A DNA stretch of 64,000 nt from an uncultured Bacteroidota bacterium (lineage in GTDB: Bacteria > Bacteroidota > Bacteroidia > Chitinophagales > Chitinophagaceae), in assembly GCA_903887415.1 (NCBI GenBank), contig CAISPO010000029.1, positions 124,001 through 188,000 of the forward strand. The letters are read 5' to 3'. The translations under genes were made by a program, and so were the position numbers. Shown in pieces: positions 17,543-26,222 of the stretch. Within the stretch, counting starts at the first letter, position 1; every line of letters starts with the position of its first letter. Below the pieces are notes generated by a model. The model was not told the DNA's origin. It worked only from the letters and a program-made list of their open reading frames with translations, and searched no databases.

Positions 17543-20500
17543 TTAATCCCCTATCTCCTTCGTCTCCTCATGCCACGGAAACGACTCCGCATTCTTATCT
17601 ATTTCCCAATAGAATTTCCCGCGCTTGTTATCGTAGTTGCCTATTTCGTTCATGGTCTCGCAGTCATAAAGTCGGCCATTCACCATAGTGTAGTGCACGC
17701 TTTCGGTATTATGAATATCATCCAGCGGGTTCTTGTCCATGATCAGCAGGTCCGCGAGCTTGCCGGGCTGCAGGGAGCCTACCCATTTGTCAAAGCCCAG
17801 GCTTTTGGCAGGGTTCATAGTGGCTGTGCGGAGGGCCTCCATTGGCGTCATGCCCCCCTGTGCCATCATCCATATTTCCCAGTGGACGCCCAGACCCTGT
17901 AGCTGGCCGTGTGCGCCCATGTTTATTGTCACACCGGCATCGTTCAGTTTTTTCAGGCTTTTAGATACCAGTATGTAGCCGTTCTCATATTCTTCTTCCG
18001 GCGCCATGGTGCGCTCGCGGCTGCGCGGGTCTATCACGGCACGGGGGGTAAAACGCAGCAGCCTTTCTTTCTCCCATACGTTGGTATGTTGGTACCAATA
18101 GGTTTCCCCGTTTAGCGCACCATAGCAAACGATCAGCGTGGGCGTATTGGCCGTGTGCGAGTTCTTCCATAGCTGTATCACATCATCAAATAGCGGAGCT
18201 ACCGGTATGTTGTGCTCTATGGTGGTATGCCCGTCCAGTATCATGCCCAGGTTGTGATAAAAGAAAGAACCGCCCTCCGGCACTACTTCCATTTTCAGCT
18301 CACGTGCCGCTTCTATGATCATCTGGTTCTGTTCGCGGCGCGGCTGGTTATAGCTTTTCACGCTGAATGCACCATAGGCCCGTGTACGCCTGAGCGCGCT
18401 TTTTGCGTCTTCATAAGAATTGATAACTGCCTTAAAATCACCATCAGCGCCATATAGTATTGTACCTGTAGAAAACACCCTTGGCCCTACCATCCCACCG
18501 GCTTTTACCAGCTCACTTTGCGCAAACACCATCTCGCTGTTTGCCGATGGATCATGGGTCGTTGTTACGCCATAGGCAAGGTTAGCATAGTATGGCCAGT
18601 GTTTCTGCGGGTTCAGGCCCGACCGGAAATGGCCCACATGGGCATGCGCATCTATAAAGCCCGGCATTATCGTCTTGCCGCTGCAGTCTATCACCTTGGC
18701 TCCATTCGGCACCACTGCTTTAGCAGATTGGCCTACGCTTTTTATTATGTTGCCATCCACCACCACGGTACCATCTTCTATTACCTCATCGCCATTCATA
18801 GTTATGATACGCGCGTGAGTGAATGCAACAGTGCCACTGGGCTTATCCATTGCCATCTTCAGTCCTACGCTGATGCCATGGTCCGGCATCTTGAACAGAG
18901 AATCGGGTTTGTTTGCAATAAATTCAAAGCGGTCGGCCAAATCTATTGTATAATACTGATCACCTAATGTGTAGTGCAGTTGCTTATTGTCCTTGCTCCA
19001 GTGCAGGTTTATGCCCGCGTCCAGCGATACTTTTTTCATCGGAAAATCAGTGGACTCCGCATCCAGGTCTGTCTCCTTACCGGTATGCGGAAATGCAGCA
19101 ACATAGACCTCATGCAGATTCACGAACGCCACCCATTCACCATCAGGAGAAACCGTAAACTGGCTGCTGTACTTGCTTTTGAATATTGGACGGTCATCAC
19201 TGCCGTCCAGCTTGCAGCTTGCAAAAGAATTGCCCGACTGGTAATATATACGGTCACCGTCCTTGTTAAACTTTGGGTATTCGCCCTTTTCAGTTACAAA
19301 GCGCCCTTCGCCACCGGCATTATGCATCAGGTAAATCCCGGGTTTCACAGTATAAGTATTACCCATTATATTGTCGCCAGCCTCAAGCGAATAAGTAATA
19401 AACGGTCCTTCCCGCGAAAAAGCGGGCGTGCGATACATGCCTTTCTTCAGGGTTATCCTATATGGTTTTCCCGCGCCCTTTTTGCCACCTTTCCCTTCCA
19501 GATCGATCTTGTAGATGGCGCCCGTAGTGGTGTCGTTCCATGTCACAAACACTAAGCTTTTTCCATCAGGCGAAAATGCAGGCTCAAACTCAAAGTCCTT
19601 ACTGTCGGTCAATCGCTCCGGCTTGCCATCAGGTAACGCTTTTTTATAAAGATGCCCCACTGCGCTAAACACCAGCCATTTGCCATCTGGCGATGTTACT
19701 GCATTGCGGATAACATTCACATTAAACGAATCCGGGTTCAGGTTTTGCTGAAAACGGACCGCATCTGTAATGCGCTGTTTTACATTACAGGTGAATGGAA
19801 TGTCTGTTCCGCTGTTTACTCCACTCACATCTACGCGCACTATTTTCCCACCGCTCCATATCACTATCTGCTTATCATCTGGTGCCCACGCAAAGCCTGT
19901 GTATATCCCGAAGATGGTCCATGCTTCTTGCTGGTCTTTGGACAGTTTGTCATAGATAGGCCACTCTTCACCAGTCTCCAGGTCGCGCAGAAAAAGCACT
20001 GTTTTGGTACGCACCCTTTTTACAAATGCCAGCAGCTTGCCGCTATGCGCTACCTGTGGGCGCGCTGCCCCACCCGGCCCACCGGTCACCGTCTCACTGA
20101 TACCTTTTTCCCGGTCAAATCGCTTGATCACAAATATCTGGCTGTTAGGGTCTTTATTGTATTGAAAAAAACCACCGGGATACATATCCTCGCTATAATA
20201 AATATAGCGCCCATCCGGCGACACCGATGGCTCATTAAGGTCTTGCTGGTCATTCTTTCTCGGTGTTAGCTGTAGGCCACCGCCGCCGCTTATGTGGTAC
20301 ATCCAGAGCTCACCCGCCCCCAGCGAGCGGCCCGATGTAAAATGTTTACGGGCAATGATATACTGGCCATCCGGTGTCCACACGCCGTTATTCAGCAGCC
20401 GGAAATTTTCTTTGGTGATCTGGCGGGCATGGCTGCCATCCTTATCCATCACCCATATATTATCTCCGCCTCCCGCGTCAGAAGTAAATAATATTTTGCT

Positions 20501-20803
20501 GCCATCCGGGCTGAAGCGCGGCTGCACTTCCATGGCCAGCCCTGTGCGCAATGCCTTTGCCTCCCCACCTGTTGCGGGCATTATATATATGTCCCCCAGC
20601 AGGTCAAAAACAATTTCCTTCCCGTCTGGAGAAACATCCAGGTTCATCCAGGTACCTTCATTTACAGTAAACGCAACATCCTTATATGGCCCGCCGGGAT
20701 TATTTACATCCCATTTCTTTTTATCGTCTTTCTTATCCTGCGCAATAGCAAAGAATGGCAATGCACACAGCAGCAGTGCCGCATATAGTTTGTTGATAGT
20801 CAT
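17543..20803 (-). CDS. TolB-like propeller / amidohydrolase fusion, secreted, 1086 aa
   Basis: After a signal peptide (cleaved after AIAQ) residues about 40-650 carry repeated PD40/TolB-type strands (DVSPDGKEIVFDLLGDIY, FSPDGSKILFTSDAGG), and residues about 665-1060 an amidohydrolase domain. Metal-binding His720 and His722 lie in DAHAH, a further His in TTIEHNIP. The usual late Asp of amidohydrolases is not evident; the corresponding strand reads NMGAHGQ. Fusions of this layout are frequent in Bacteroidota and are usually annotated only as amidohydrolase or Xaa-Pro dipeptidase-like, so the substrate is open. It stands alone, followed by an octamer array. Confidence 0.85.
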   Translation of the reverse strand: MTINKLYAALLLCALPFFAIAQDKKDDKKKWDVNNPGGPYKDVAFTVNEGTWMNLDVSPDGKEIVFDLLGDIYIMPATGGEAKALRTGLAMEVQPRFSPDGSKILFTSDAGGGDNIWVMDKDGSHARQITKENFRLLNNGVWTPDGQYIIARKHFTSGRSLGAGELWMYHISGGGGLQLTPRKNDQQDLNEPSVSPDGRYIYYSEDMYPGGFFQYNKDPNSQIFVIKRFDREKGISETVTGGPGGAARPQVAHSGKLLAFVKRVRTKTVLFLRDLETGEEWPIYDKLSKDQQEAWTIFGIYTGFAWAPDDKQIVIWSGGKIVRVDVSGVNSGTDIPFTCNVKQRITDAVRFQQNLNPDSFNVNVIRNAVTSPDGKWLVFSAVGHLYKKALPDGKPERLTDSKDFEFEPAFSPDGKSLVFVTWNDTTTGAIYKIDLEGKGGKKGAGKPYRITLKKGMYRTPAFSREGPFITYSLEAGDNIMGNTYTVKPGIYLMHNAGGEGRFVTEKGEYPKFNKDGDRIYYQSGNSFASCKLDGSDDRPIFKSKYSSQFTVSPDGEWVAFVNLHEVYVAAFPHTGKETDLDAESTDFPMKKVSLDAGINLHWSKDNKQLHYTLGDQYYTIDLADRFEFIANKPDSLFKMPDHGISVGLKMAMDKPSGTVAFTHARIITMNGDEVIEDGTVVVDGNIIKSVGQSAKAVVPNGAKVIDCSGKTIMPGFIDAHAHVGHFRSGLNPQKHWPYYANLAYGVTTTHDPSANSEMVFAQSELVKAGGMVGPRVFSTGTILYGADGDFKAVINSYEDAKSALRRTRAYGAFSVKSYNQPRREQNQMIIEAARELKMEVVPEGGSFFYHNLGMILDGHTTIEHNIPVAPLFDDVIQLWKNSHTANTPTLIVCYGALNGETYWYQHTNVWEKERLLRFTPRAVIDPRSRERTMAPEEEYENGYILVSKSLKKLNDAGVTINMGAHGQLQGLGVHWEIWMMAQGGMTPMEALRTATMNPAKSLGFDKWVGSLQPGKLADLLIMDKNPLDDIHNTESVHYTMVNGRLYDCETMNEIGNYDNKRGKFYWEIDKNAESFPWHEETKEIGD

Positions 20804-20998
20804 AAACGCTTATTTGAAACGGGATAAAGATAAGTTGCAGGTAGTACACCCCCAAACCTCATTTGGCGTGAGTTTTAAAGGATCACGGTAAACAGTAAGT
20901 GCAATATTACACCAGGTAGGCGTTGAAAACACTTCTGTAGCGAGGTACCGATGGCTACCAGGATTGAATATCGGATGTTTGGGTAATAGGCTTTAAGT

Positions 20999-21050
20999 AA
21001 CTCATTCTACTTCACCCTCCCCTTCGGAGAGGGCCAGGGAGAGGCCGCTC
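20999..21050. repeat. dispersed hairpin repeat, copy 1
   Basis: AACTCATTCTACTTCACC is followed by a GC-rich hairpin region (CTCCCCTTCGGAGAGGG and GGGAGAGG). The same start and hairpin recur at 43822-43868 and, more loosely, at 33194-33245; each copy sits at the 3' end of a minus-strand gene. The rest of 20804-21061 shows no gene. Confidence 0.65.
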
Positions 21051-21061
21051 ACGCTAAGTGG

Positions 21062-22417
21062 TCAATGCGCCACCGAAACCGGCCCTCTCCACACGCCATG
21101 CGACGAGCTGCCCTTAATATAATAATACCCTGCCGGCTCTATATGCACAGTCAAGGCCGTATTGGTAGGCGTACTCGTGGAAATGATCCGCCGGCCAGAC
21201 ATATCTACAATGGTAACTTTCACATTTTCCTCGTAGTGAGATGCAAAGTACATATTCACATTCCCGTCAAAGGTAGGGTTAGGATATGCCTTGAATATAA
21301 GCTGGTTAGGCGTCCCTATATGCACATACCTTATATCATTGGTGCCTTCCGAAACGTATAGGTTTTTTGTCCGGTCTAGTGCCAGGCCAAACGGCAGTGT
21401 AAAATGCGCATCTATAGCCGGGCCGCCATCACCTTCGTGGTTTTCTATGCCGTTACCCGCTACTGTAGTGATGACGCCAAAGGTATCCACCTTGCGTATC
21501 CGGAAATTCAGCAAATCCGCAATATACAGGCTGCCGGTATCATCGCACTTTACATCGGTAGGGTTGTTGATCATCGCCGCTGTTGCCTGGCGGCCATCAC
21601 CATAATACCCGCCAAACAAGCCCGCACCGCCCGCATAAGTGCTGATAATGCCCGTTTTTACATCTATTTTACGGATACGGTTATTATAGCAGTCTGCTAT
21701 ATACACGTTACCCTTAAAATCGGTAGTTATCCCGAAAGGCTTATCCAGGAGCGCTACGCTGGCAGGCCCTCCATCGCCGGTCGATCCGCCCGTGCCCCGC
21801 CCGCATATGGTTGTTATCATACCATCAGGGGTTATCTTGCGGATGCGCAGATTCAGCAGGTCTGCAATGTACAGGTTTCCCTGGCGGTCAAAGGCCAGTC
21901 CTGCAGGTCTGCTAAGCTGGGCTGCCGTTGCAGGGCCGTGGTCACCCCAGTAGCCTTCTTTTGTGCCAATGCCTGCGAAAGTGGAGATGATGCCGGCAGT
22001 GTTTACTTTACGTATGCAACTGTTTTGGCTGTCTGATATGTATATATTTCCCGCGCTATCCACAGCTACGAAGTAGGGATTGTTCAGCTTGGCGCGGTTC
22101 GCCGGCCCACCATCGCCGCTGTAACCTGCTATGCCGGTACCTGCAAATGTGGTGATGATACCCGAAGGGTCTATTTTCCTTACTACATTGTTGGAAAAAT
22201 CAGCAATGTAAAGGTCTCCCTTCCCATCCACAGCCATGCCTTGCGGATCAGCAAGTTCAGCGTCATAAGCAGGTCCTCCATCGCCGCTGTACCCTTTGAG
22301 GGTATCACCTCCGGCTACGGTTGTAATGATCTGGCAGTGCGCATGGTACGGAATACCGAGCATGCCCAGAACGAACAATAACAGGAAATGCTTTTTATGA
22401 AGGAATGTTTTGCTCAT
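21062..22417 (-). CDS. NHL-repeat secreted protein with T9SS sorting domain (2)
   Basis: I place the start at the ATG 22417 (MSKTFLHKKHFLLLF), which gives a normal signal peptide ending at HAHCQ; the frame is open to 22468 but that would add a charged segment before the signal. Six NHL units follow (ITTVAGG, GDGGPA, GDLYIADFSNN), then a type A sorting domain (YPNPTFDG; end VSVAH). It is 59 bp downstream of the third paralogue on the same strand, so the two are probably co-transcribed. Function unknown beyond surface binding. Confidence 0.85.
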   Translation of the reverse strand: MSKTFLHKKHFLLLFVLGMLGIPYHAHCQIITTVAGGDTLKGYSGDGGPAYDAELADPQGMAVDGKGDLYIADFSNNVVRKIDPSGIITTFAGTGIAGYSGDGGPANRAKLNNPYFVAVDSAGNIYISDSQNSCIRKVNTAGIISTFAGIGTKEGYWGDHGPATAAQLSRPAGLAFDRQGNLYIADLLNLRIRKITPDGMITTICGRGTGGSTGDGGPASVALLDKPFGITTDFKGNVYIADCYNNRIRKIDVKTGIISTYAGGAGLFGGYYGDGRQATAAMINNPTDVKCDDTGSLYIADLLNFRIRKVDTFGVITTVAGNGIENHEGDGGPAIDAHFTLPFGLALDRTKNLYVSEGTNDIRYVHIGTPNQLIFKAYPNPTFDGNVNMYFASHYEENVKVTIVDMSGRRIISTSTPTNTALTVHIEPAGYYYIKGSSSHGVWRGPVSVAH

Positions 22418-22476
22418 ATGGTACTCTTTTTGCCGCCTCAATATTTTCTGCACTGGCTGGCACCTCATACATCGGC

Positions 22477-23829
22477 TTAACGGTTGCTTATCTCTATTTT
22501 ACCGGTCAAAACACCGCTTGCAGTGGTCGCCGTAACGAAGTATATCCCGCGGGCAGCACCAAGATCCATAGCACATGGCTTATTGGTGACCGTTGTAATT
22601 TCTTTTACTTTTTCACCCGCAACATTGGTAATTGTAATGTACAGGCCTTCATTGTTTGAGGAGGTAAAATTCACCGTAAATATTCCGTTGTTCGGGTTAG
22701 GATATATGCTCATCTTCAGCAGACCATTGTCCACTTGCTTTACAGCGGTCACTGTTGAGGTTATATAGTTTACGCGGTTATTGAGCCAATCAGAAAAATA
22801 GATGTTGCCGTTATTATCCACTGCGAGACCCTTACAGTCACCTATCAGCGCATTTGCTGCCAGGCCGGTATCTCCGTTAAAACCCCTCGTGCCTTGTTTA
22901 CCCGCTATAGTTACTACGGCATTCGAATTCATGTCCGCCTTCCGGATCGTATAATTCGCTTCATCAGACTCATAAATGTTCCCCCAGCGGTCAACAGCTA
23001 CGCCTGAAGGCGCACTTATCGCACAATTCGTTGCAATGGAGCCATCTGCGCTATGCCCGGCAAACCCTGTGCCCATCACAGTAGAAATTTTGTGAAAAGT
23101 GTCCACCATCCTGATGCGGTTATTACCCTGGTCGGCTATATAAACATTCCCTATGTTATCGACTGCGACTGATGTCGGATTATTCAAATCGGCAAGTGTG
23201 GCCGAAGGCCAGTCATCGGTATTAAATCCTTGGTTACCGGTTCCTGCTATGGTAGTGATGGTTCCGTTCAGGTCTATTTTGCGCACAGCGCTGTTTATCC
23301 TGTCGGCAATAAATACGTTTCCGGCATTGTCAACAGCTACGCCGGTTGGCTCATAGACCCTGGCAGCCGTTGCAGGCCCGTTATCTCCGCTATAGCCTAT
23401 CGTGCCCGTGCCTGCTATTGTGGTAATATTGCCGGATGCATCCACTTTACGGATACGGTTATTAGTGCGGTCTGCAATATATACGTTCCCTAAAACATCC
23501 GCGGCTACTCCCATTGGATCATGTAGTTGGGCTGCAATGGCAGGGCCGTTGTCTCCGCTAAAGCCTGCGGTTCCATTGCCGGCTATAGTAGTTATTGTGC
23601 CCGCACTGCTAATTTTGCGGATACGCTGGTTGTAAAAATCTGCGAAATATGAATTGCCGGCTCCGTCCACAGCCACACCTGCAGGGCCATATATTTCAGC
23701 GGCGCTTGCCGCACTGGTATCTCCGCTGAAACCAGCTACGCCTGTTCCGCCAATCGTATAAATAGTTTGTGCGTTTGTATGAACAGCAAAACCAAGCATA
23801 AAAAGGCCAGGTAGCAATATCTTTTTCAT
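22477..23829 (-). CDS. NHL-repeat secreted protein with T9SS sorting domain (3)
   Basis: Signal peptide to residue 20 (HTNAQ), six NHL units (TIAGNGTAGFSGDNGPA, GNVYIADRTNNRIRK), and a C-terminal type A sorting domain with YPNPNNG near residue 377. One unit is degenerate (QGFNTDDWPSATLAD), as is the following one (GHSADGSIATN). Overall layout and length match the paralogues at 16066 and 21062; the last is directly downstream. The 5' side faces a 480-bp divergent intergenic region containing a nested inverted repeat. Confidence 0.87.
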   Translation of the reverse strand: MKKILLPGLFMLGFAVHTNAQTIYTIGGTGVAGFSGDTSAASAAEIYGPAGVAVDGAGNSYFADFYNQRIRKISSAGTITTIAGNGTAGFSGDNGPAIAAQLHDPMGVAADVLGNVYIADRTNNRIRKVDASGNITTIAGTGTIGYSGDNGPATAARVYEPTGVAVDNAGNVFIADRINSAVRKIDLNGTITTIAGTGNQGFNTDDWPSATLADLNNPTSVAVDNIGNVYIADQGNNRIRMVDTFHKISTVMGTGFAGHSADGSIATNCAISAPSGVAVDRWGNIYESDEANYTIRKADMNSNAVVTIAGKQGTRGFNGDTGLAANALIGDCKGLAVDNNGNIYFSDWLNNRVNYITSTVTAVKQVDNGLLKMSIYPNPNNGIFTVNFTSSNNEGLYITITNVAGEKVKEITTVTNKPCAMDLGAARGIYFVTATTASGVLTGKIEISNR

Positions 23830-23892
23830 ATGGAATATTTGGCACTAAGGTATTGATTTTTTAGCGATTTTTTAGCAACCCCGTCCTTTTTA

Positions 23893-24161
23893 GGTGCATT
23901 TCAAATCTTCGCAGGAAAAATATTACTGCGTCATAAGCCCGAACGAACTTAAATATGATCAGCCGTTAGTAAAGCCAACGAAAAGTAACAAAAAAGGAGT
24001 GCAATTCAAATCTTCGCATAGGAGCAATGATTATATTTAGTTAAAAAGAAGCCCAAAGGGGTTGAATGTGATATTCGATGCGAGATTTGAATTGCGCCCA
24101 AAAAAAGCCAGACAACCTTGAACGGGTTGAATGTGGGTACACAAGCGAAGATTCGAAATGC
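23893..24161. repeat. nested inverted repeat in a divergent intergenic region
   Basis: Outer pair: GCATTTCAAATCTTCGC at 23896 and, inverted, GCGAAGATTCGAAATGC at 24145. Inner pair: GCAATTCAAATCTTCGCAT at 24001 and, inverted with one base missing, ATGCGAGATTTGAATTGC at 24079. Each inverted copy is preceded by GGGTTGAATGTG (24060 and 24125). The region 23830-24311 contains no gene that I can see; besides these elements it holds the promoter of the pseudouridine synthase gene. Confidence 0.8.
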
Positions 24162-24275
24162 ATTGCTTATTAATATCTCAATTTAACCTGCACGATTACC
24201 TCCCGCATGACGAACAAAAAACTTGAAAACATACAAAAAGAACGCTTTTGTTAAAGAACACGGATTAAAACATTG

Positions 24276-24283
24276 TACCTTTG
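24276..24283 (+). promoter_or_regulatory. -7 element upstream of the pseudouridine synthase gene
   Basis: TACCTTTG is a full match to TAnnTTTG, 29 bases before the ATG at 24312. The nearest upstream TTG (24248-24250) is 25 bases away, longer than usual, so only the -7 element is assigned. Confidence 0.5.
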
Positions 24284-24311
24284 CATCGCTTACCAAGTGA
24301 CTCCATAAAAA

Positions 24312-26069
24312 ATGCGAAAAAGCTCATCCCATTCCGACCGGGGCAATTCCGGGCCTGATAGTTCCTTTAGTAATAATGGCCCGCGAAAGGAGGGAAAACC
24401 TTATAAAAAGAAAAACTACGATGGCCGCGGAGGGTCAGCAGGCGATGGGCCATCACGCCCGGCCAGGCCATATTCCGGCAGAACAACTGATGGAGATGCA
24501 GGCAAATTCCGCGCTGACAAGCCCTTCGGGAAGGAGCCCAAACGCGAAGCAAGCAAAGAATTTGATAAGCCACGCAAGCCTTTCGGCGATAAACCATTTT
24601 CAGACAGGCCAAAGAAATCATTTGATGGGCCTTCCGGTAGAGATGGAGATTCGCGGGGCCCACGAAAAGAATTTGATAGGCCACGCAAGCCCTTTGGCGA
24701 CAAACCATTCTCAGACCGCACTAAAAAGTCTTTTGATAAACCCTCCGGCAGAGATGGCGAGCCACGCAAACCGTACGGCGATAAACCATTCTCAGACCGG
24801 CCGAAAAGATCATTCGATAAACCCGGCAGAGATGAAGGCCCACGTGAGCCACGCAAACCTTATGGCGACAAACCATTTTCAGATCGTCCCAAAAGGTCAT
24901 TTGACAAACCCTCCGCAGAGGGAGAAACACGTGAGCCACGGAAAGAATTTGATAAACCACGCAAGCCATACGGCGATAAGCCATTCAACGATCGCGGGAA
25001 AAAACCTTTTGATAAGTCTTCATTTAAAAAAGAAGATGGATTCAAAAAGCCCGGCAAGCCTGCCGATTCCCGGCCCTTCCGCGACCGCCCAAAACCACCT
25101 CCTGCTCCTAATTTTGAAAAAGCTCCTGATGAGATCACTTTCTCAAAAGATATTGATGATGTAAACCCCGGCAAGTACGATGTAGTATCGCCGGAGATAA
25201 AATACGACAAGCAAAAGCGCGGGTCGAAGAAAAATGATGAGCCAAGAGAGAAAAAGCCGCATACACCTTCTGGAAAAAGAAAGCACTATCATAACCACGA
25301 CCATGATGATGACGAGGACGAAGATGACAAAGAAATAAACCAGACTAACGGCCCAAGGCTGGAGATGCCGCTGAATAAATTCATAGCCCATAGCGGTGAA
25401 TGCAGCCGCAGGGATGCAGCCGAACTGGTAAAGCAGGGTAAGGTAAAAGTGAATGGCGAACTGGTATTAGACCCCGGCTACAGGGTAAAAAGCGATGATA
25501 AAGTGACCCTGAGCGGCAAGAAGCTGACCCCGCAGAAAGGGATGGTGTACATACTGCTCAATAAACCTAAGGGCTTTATCACCACCAACGAAGATCCGCA
25601 GGGCCGCAAGACTGTTATGCAGCTTGTAGCCAACTCCGGCGTAGAAAGGCTGTTCCCCGTTGGCCGCCTGGATCGCGACACATCCGGCCTGCTGCTGATA
25701 ACTAATGACGGCGAGCTTACCCAAAAACTTTGCCACCCGTCATACAACATCAAAAAAGTGTATCACGTAACGCTGGATAAACCGCTCACCAAAGCCGACT
25801 TTGACAAAATAATGGACGGTGTGGAACTGGAAGACGGCAAGGCAGTGGTGGACGCCCTGGCCTGGCTGGACAAGAAGAATGAACTGGGCCTGGAAATACA
25901 CAGCGGCCGCAACCGCATCGTAAGGCGCATTTTCGAATCGCTCGGCTATGTTGTGGACAAGCTGGACAGAATGATGTATGCCGGCCTCACTAAGAAAAAC
26001 CTGCCCCGCAGCAAGTGGCGCTTCCTCGATGAGCGGGAAGTTGTATTATTAAAACATTTTAAGGTTTAA
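24312..26069 (+). CDS. pseudouridine synthase (RluB/RsuA type) with long repetitive basic N-terminus
   Basis: Residues about 350-410 form an S4 RNA-binding domain (NKFIAHSGECSRRDAAELV) and about 415-575 a RsuA/RluB-type pseudouridine synthase domain, catalytic Asp454 in GRLDRDTSG. The family modifies 23S (RluB, RluE, RluF) or 16S (RsuA) rRNA. The first 345 residues are low complexity, with five imperfect units of about 30 residues built on KPFGDKPFSDRPKKSFDKP, rich in Lys, Arg, Asp, Gly, Pro and Phe, followed by a His/Asp/Glu-rich stretch. This resembles disordered RNA-binding tails. The frame is supported across the repeat because the antisense and alternative frames lack normal composition. 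Confidence 0.9.
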   Translation: MRKSSSHSDRGNSGPDSSFSNNGPRKEGKPYKKKNYDGRGGSAGDGPSRPARPYSGRTTDGDAGKFRADKPFGKEPKREASKEFDKPRKPFGDKPFSDRPKKSFDGPSGRDGDSRGPRKEFDRPRKPFGDKPFSDRTKKSFDKPSGRDGEPRKPYGDKPFSDRPKRSFDKPGRDEGPREPRKPYGDKPFSDRPKRSFDKPSAEGETREPRKEFDKPRKPYGDKPFNDRGKKPFDKSSFKKEDGFKKPGKPADSRPFRDRPKPPPAPNFEKAPDEITFSKDIDDVNPGKYDVVSPEIKYDKQKRGSKKNDEPREKKPHTPSGKRKHYHNHDHDDDEDEDDKEINQTNGPRLEMPLNKFIAHSGECSRRDAAELVKQGKVKVNGELVLDPGYRVKSDDKVTLSGKKLTPQKGMVYILLNKPKGFITTNEDPQGRKTVMQLVANSGVERLFPVGRLDRDTSGLLLITNDGELTQKLCHPSYNIKKVYHVTLDKPLTKADFDKIMDGVELEDGKAVVDALAWLDKKNELGLEIHSGRNRIVRRIFESLGYVVDKLDRMMYAGLTKKNLPRSKWRFLDEREVVLLKHFKV

Positions 26070-26106
26070 GAGGATTGTCACACATCTCTACAAAATGAGC
26101 ACACAA

Positions 26107-26183
26107 CACCTCCCCTCCTGTTTTTAGGCGGGGATGATTGTCGCCCGCGACAATCTGGCCTGCCTGCCGGTAGGCAGGGGTGG
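26107..26183. repeat. cluster of short hairpins upstream of an amidohydrolase gene
   Basis: Three hairpin-forming sequences follow one another: CCCCTCCTGTTTTTAGGCGGGG, shown here only by position (26113-26134), GATTGTCG/CGACAATC (26137-26156, 8-bp perfect stem) and CCTGCCT/AGGCAGG (26159-26178). The CCTGCCTGCC part recurs at 29799 and 33206. The cluster fills the gap between two plus-strand genes, so it may act as a terminator or be a dispersed repeat. Confidence 0.6.
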
Positions 26184-26222
26184 TCAACTCGCACAGGGTA
26201 TATACGACACACGTAAAGCAAA

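Noticed and set aside
24376-25164. Plus-strand frame of 262 codons overlapping the repetitive N-terminus of the pseudouridine synthase
   Set aside because: It is a +1 reading of the same internal repeats; the other frame joins the S4 and synthase domains.
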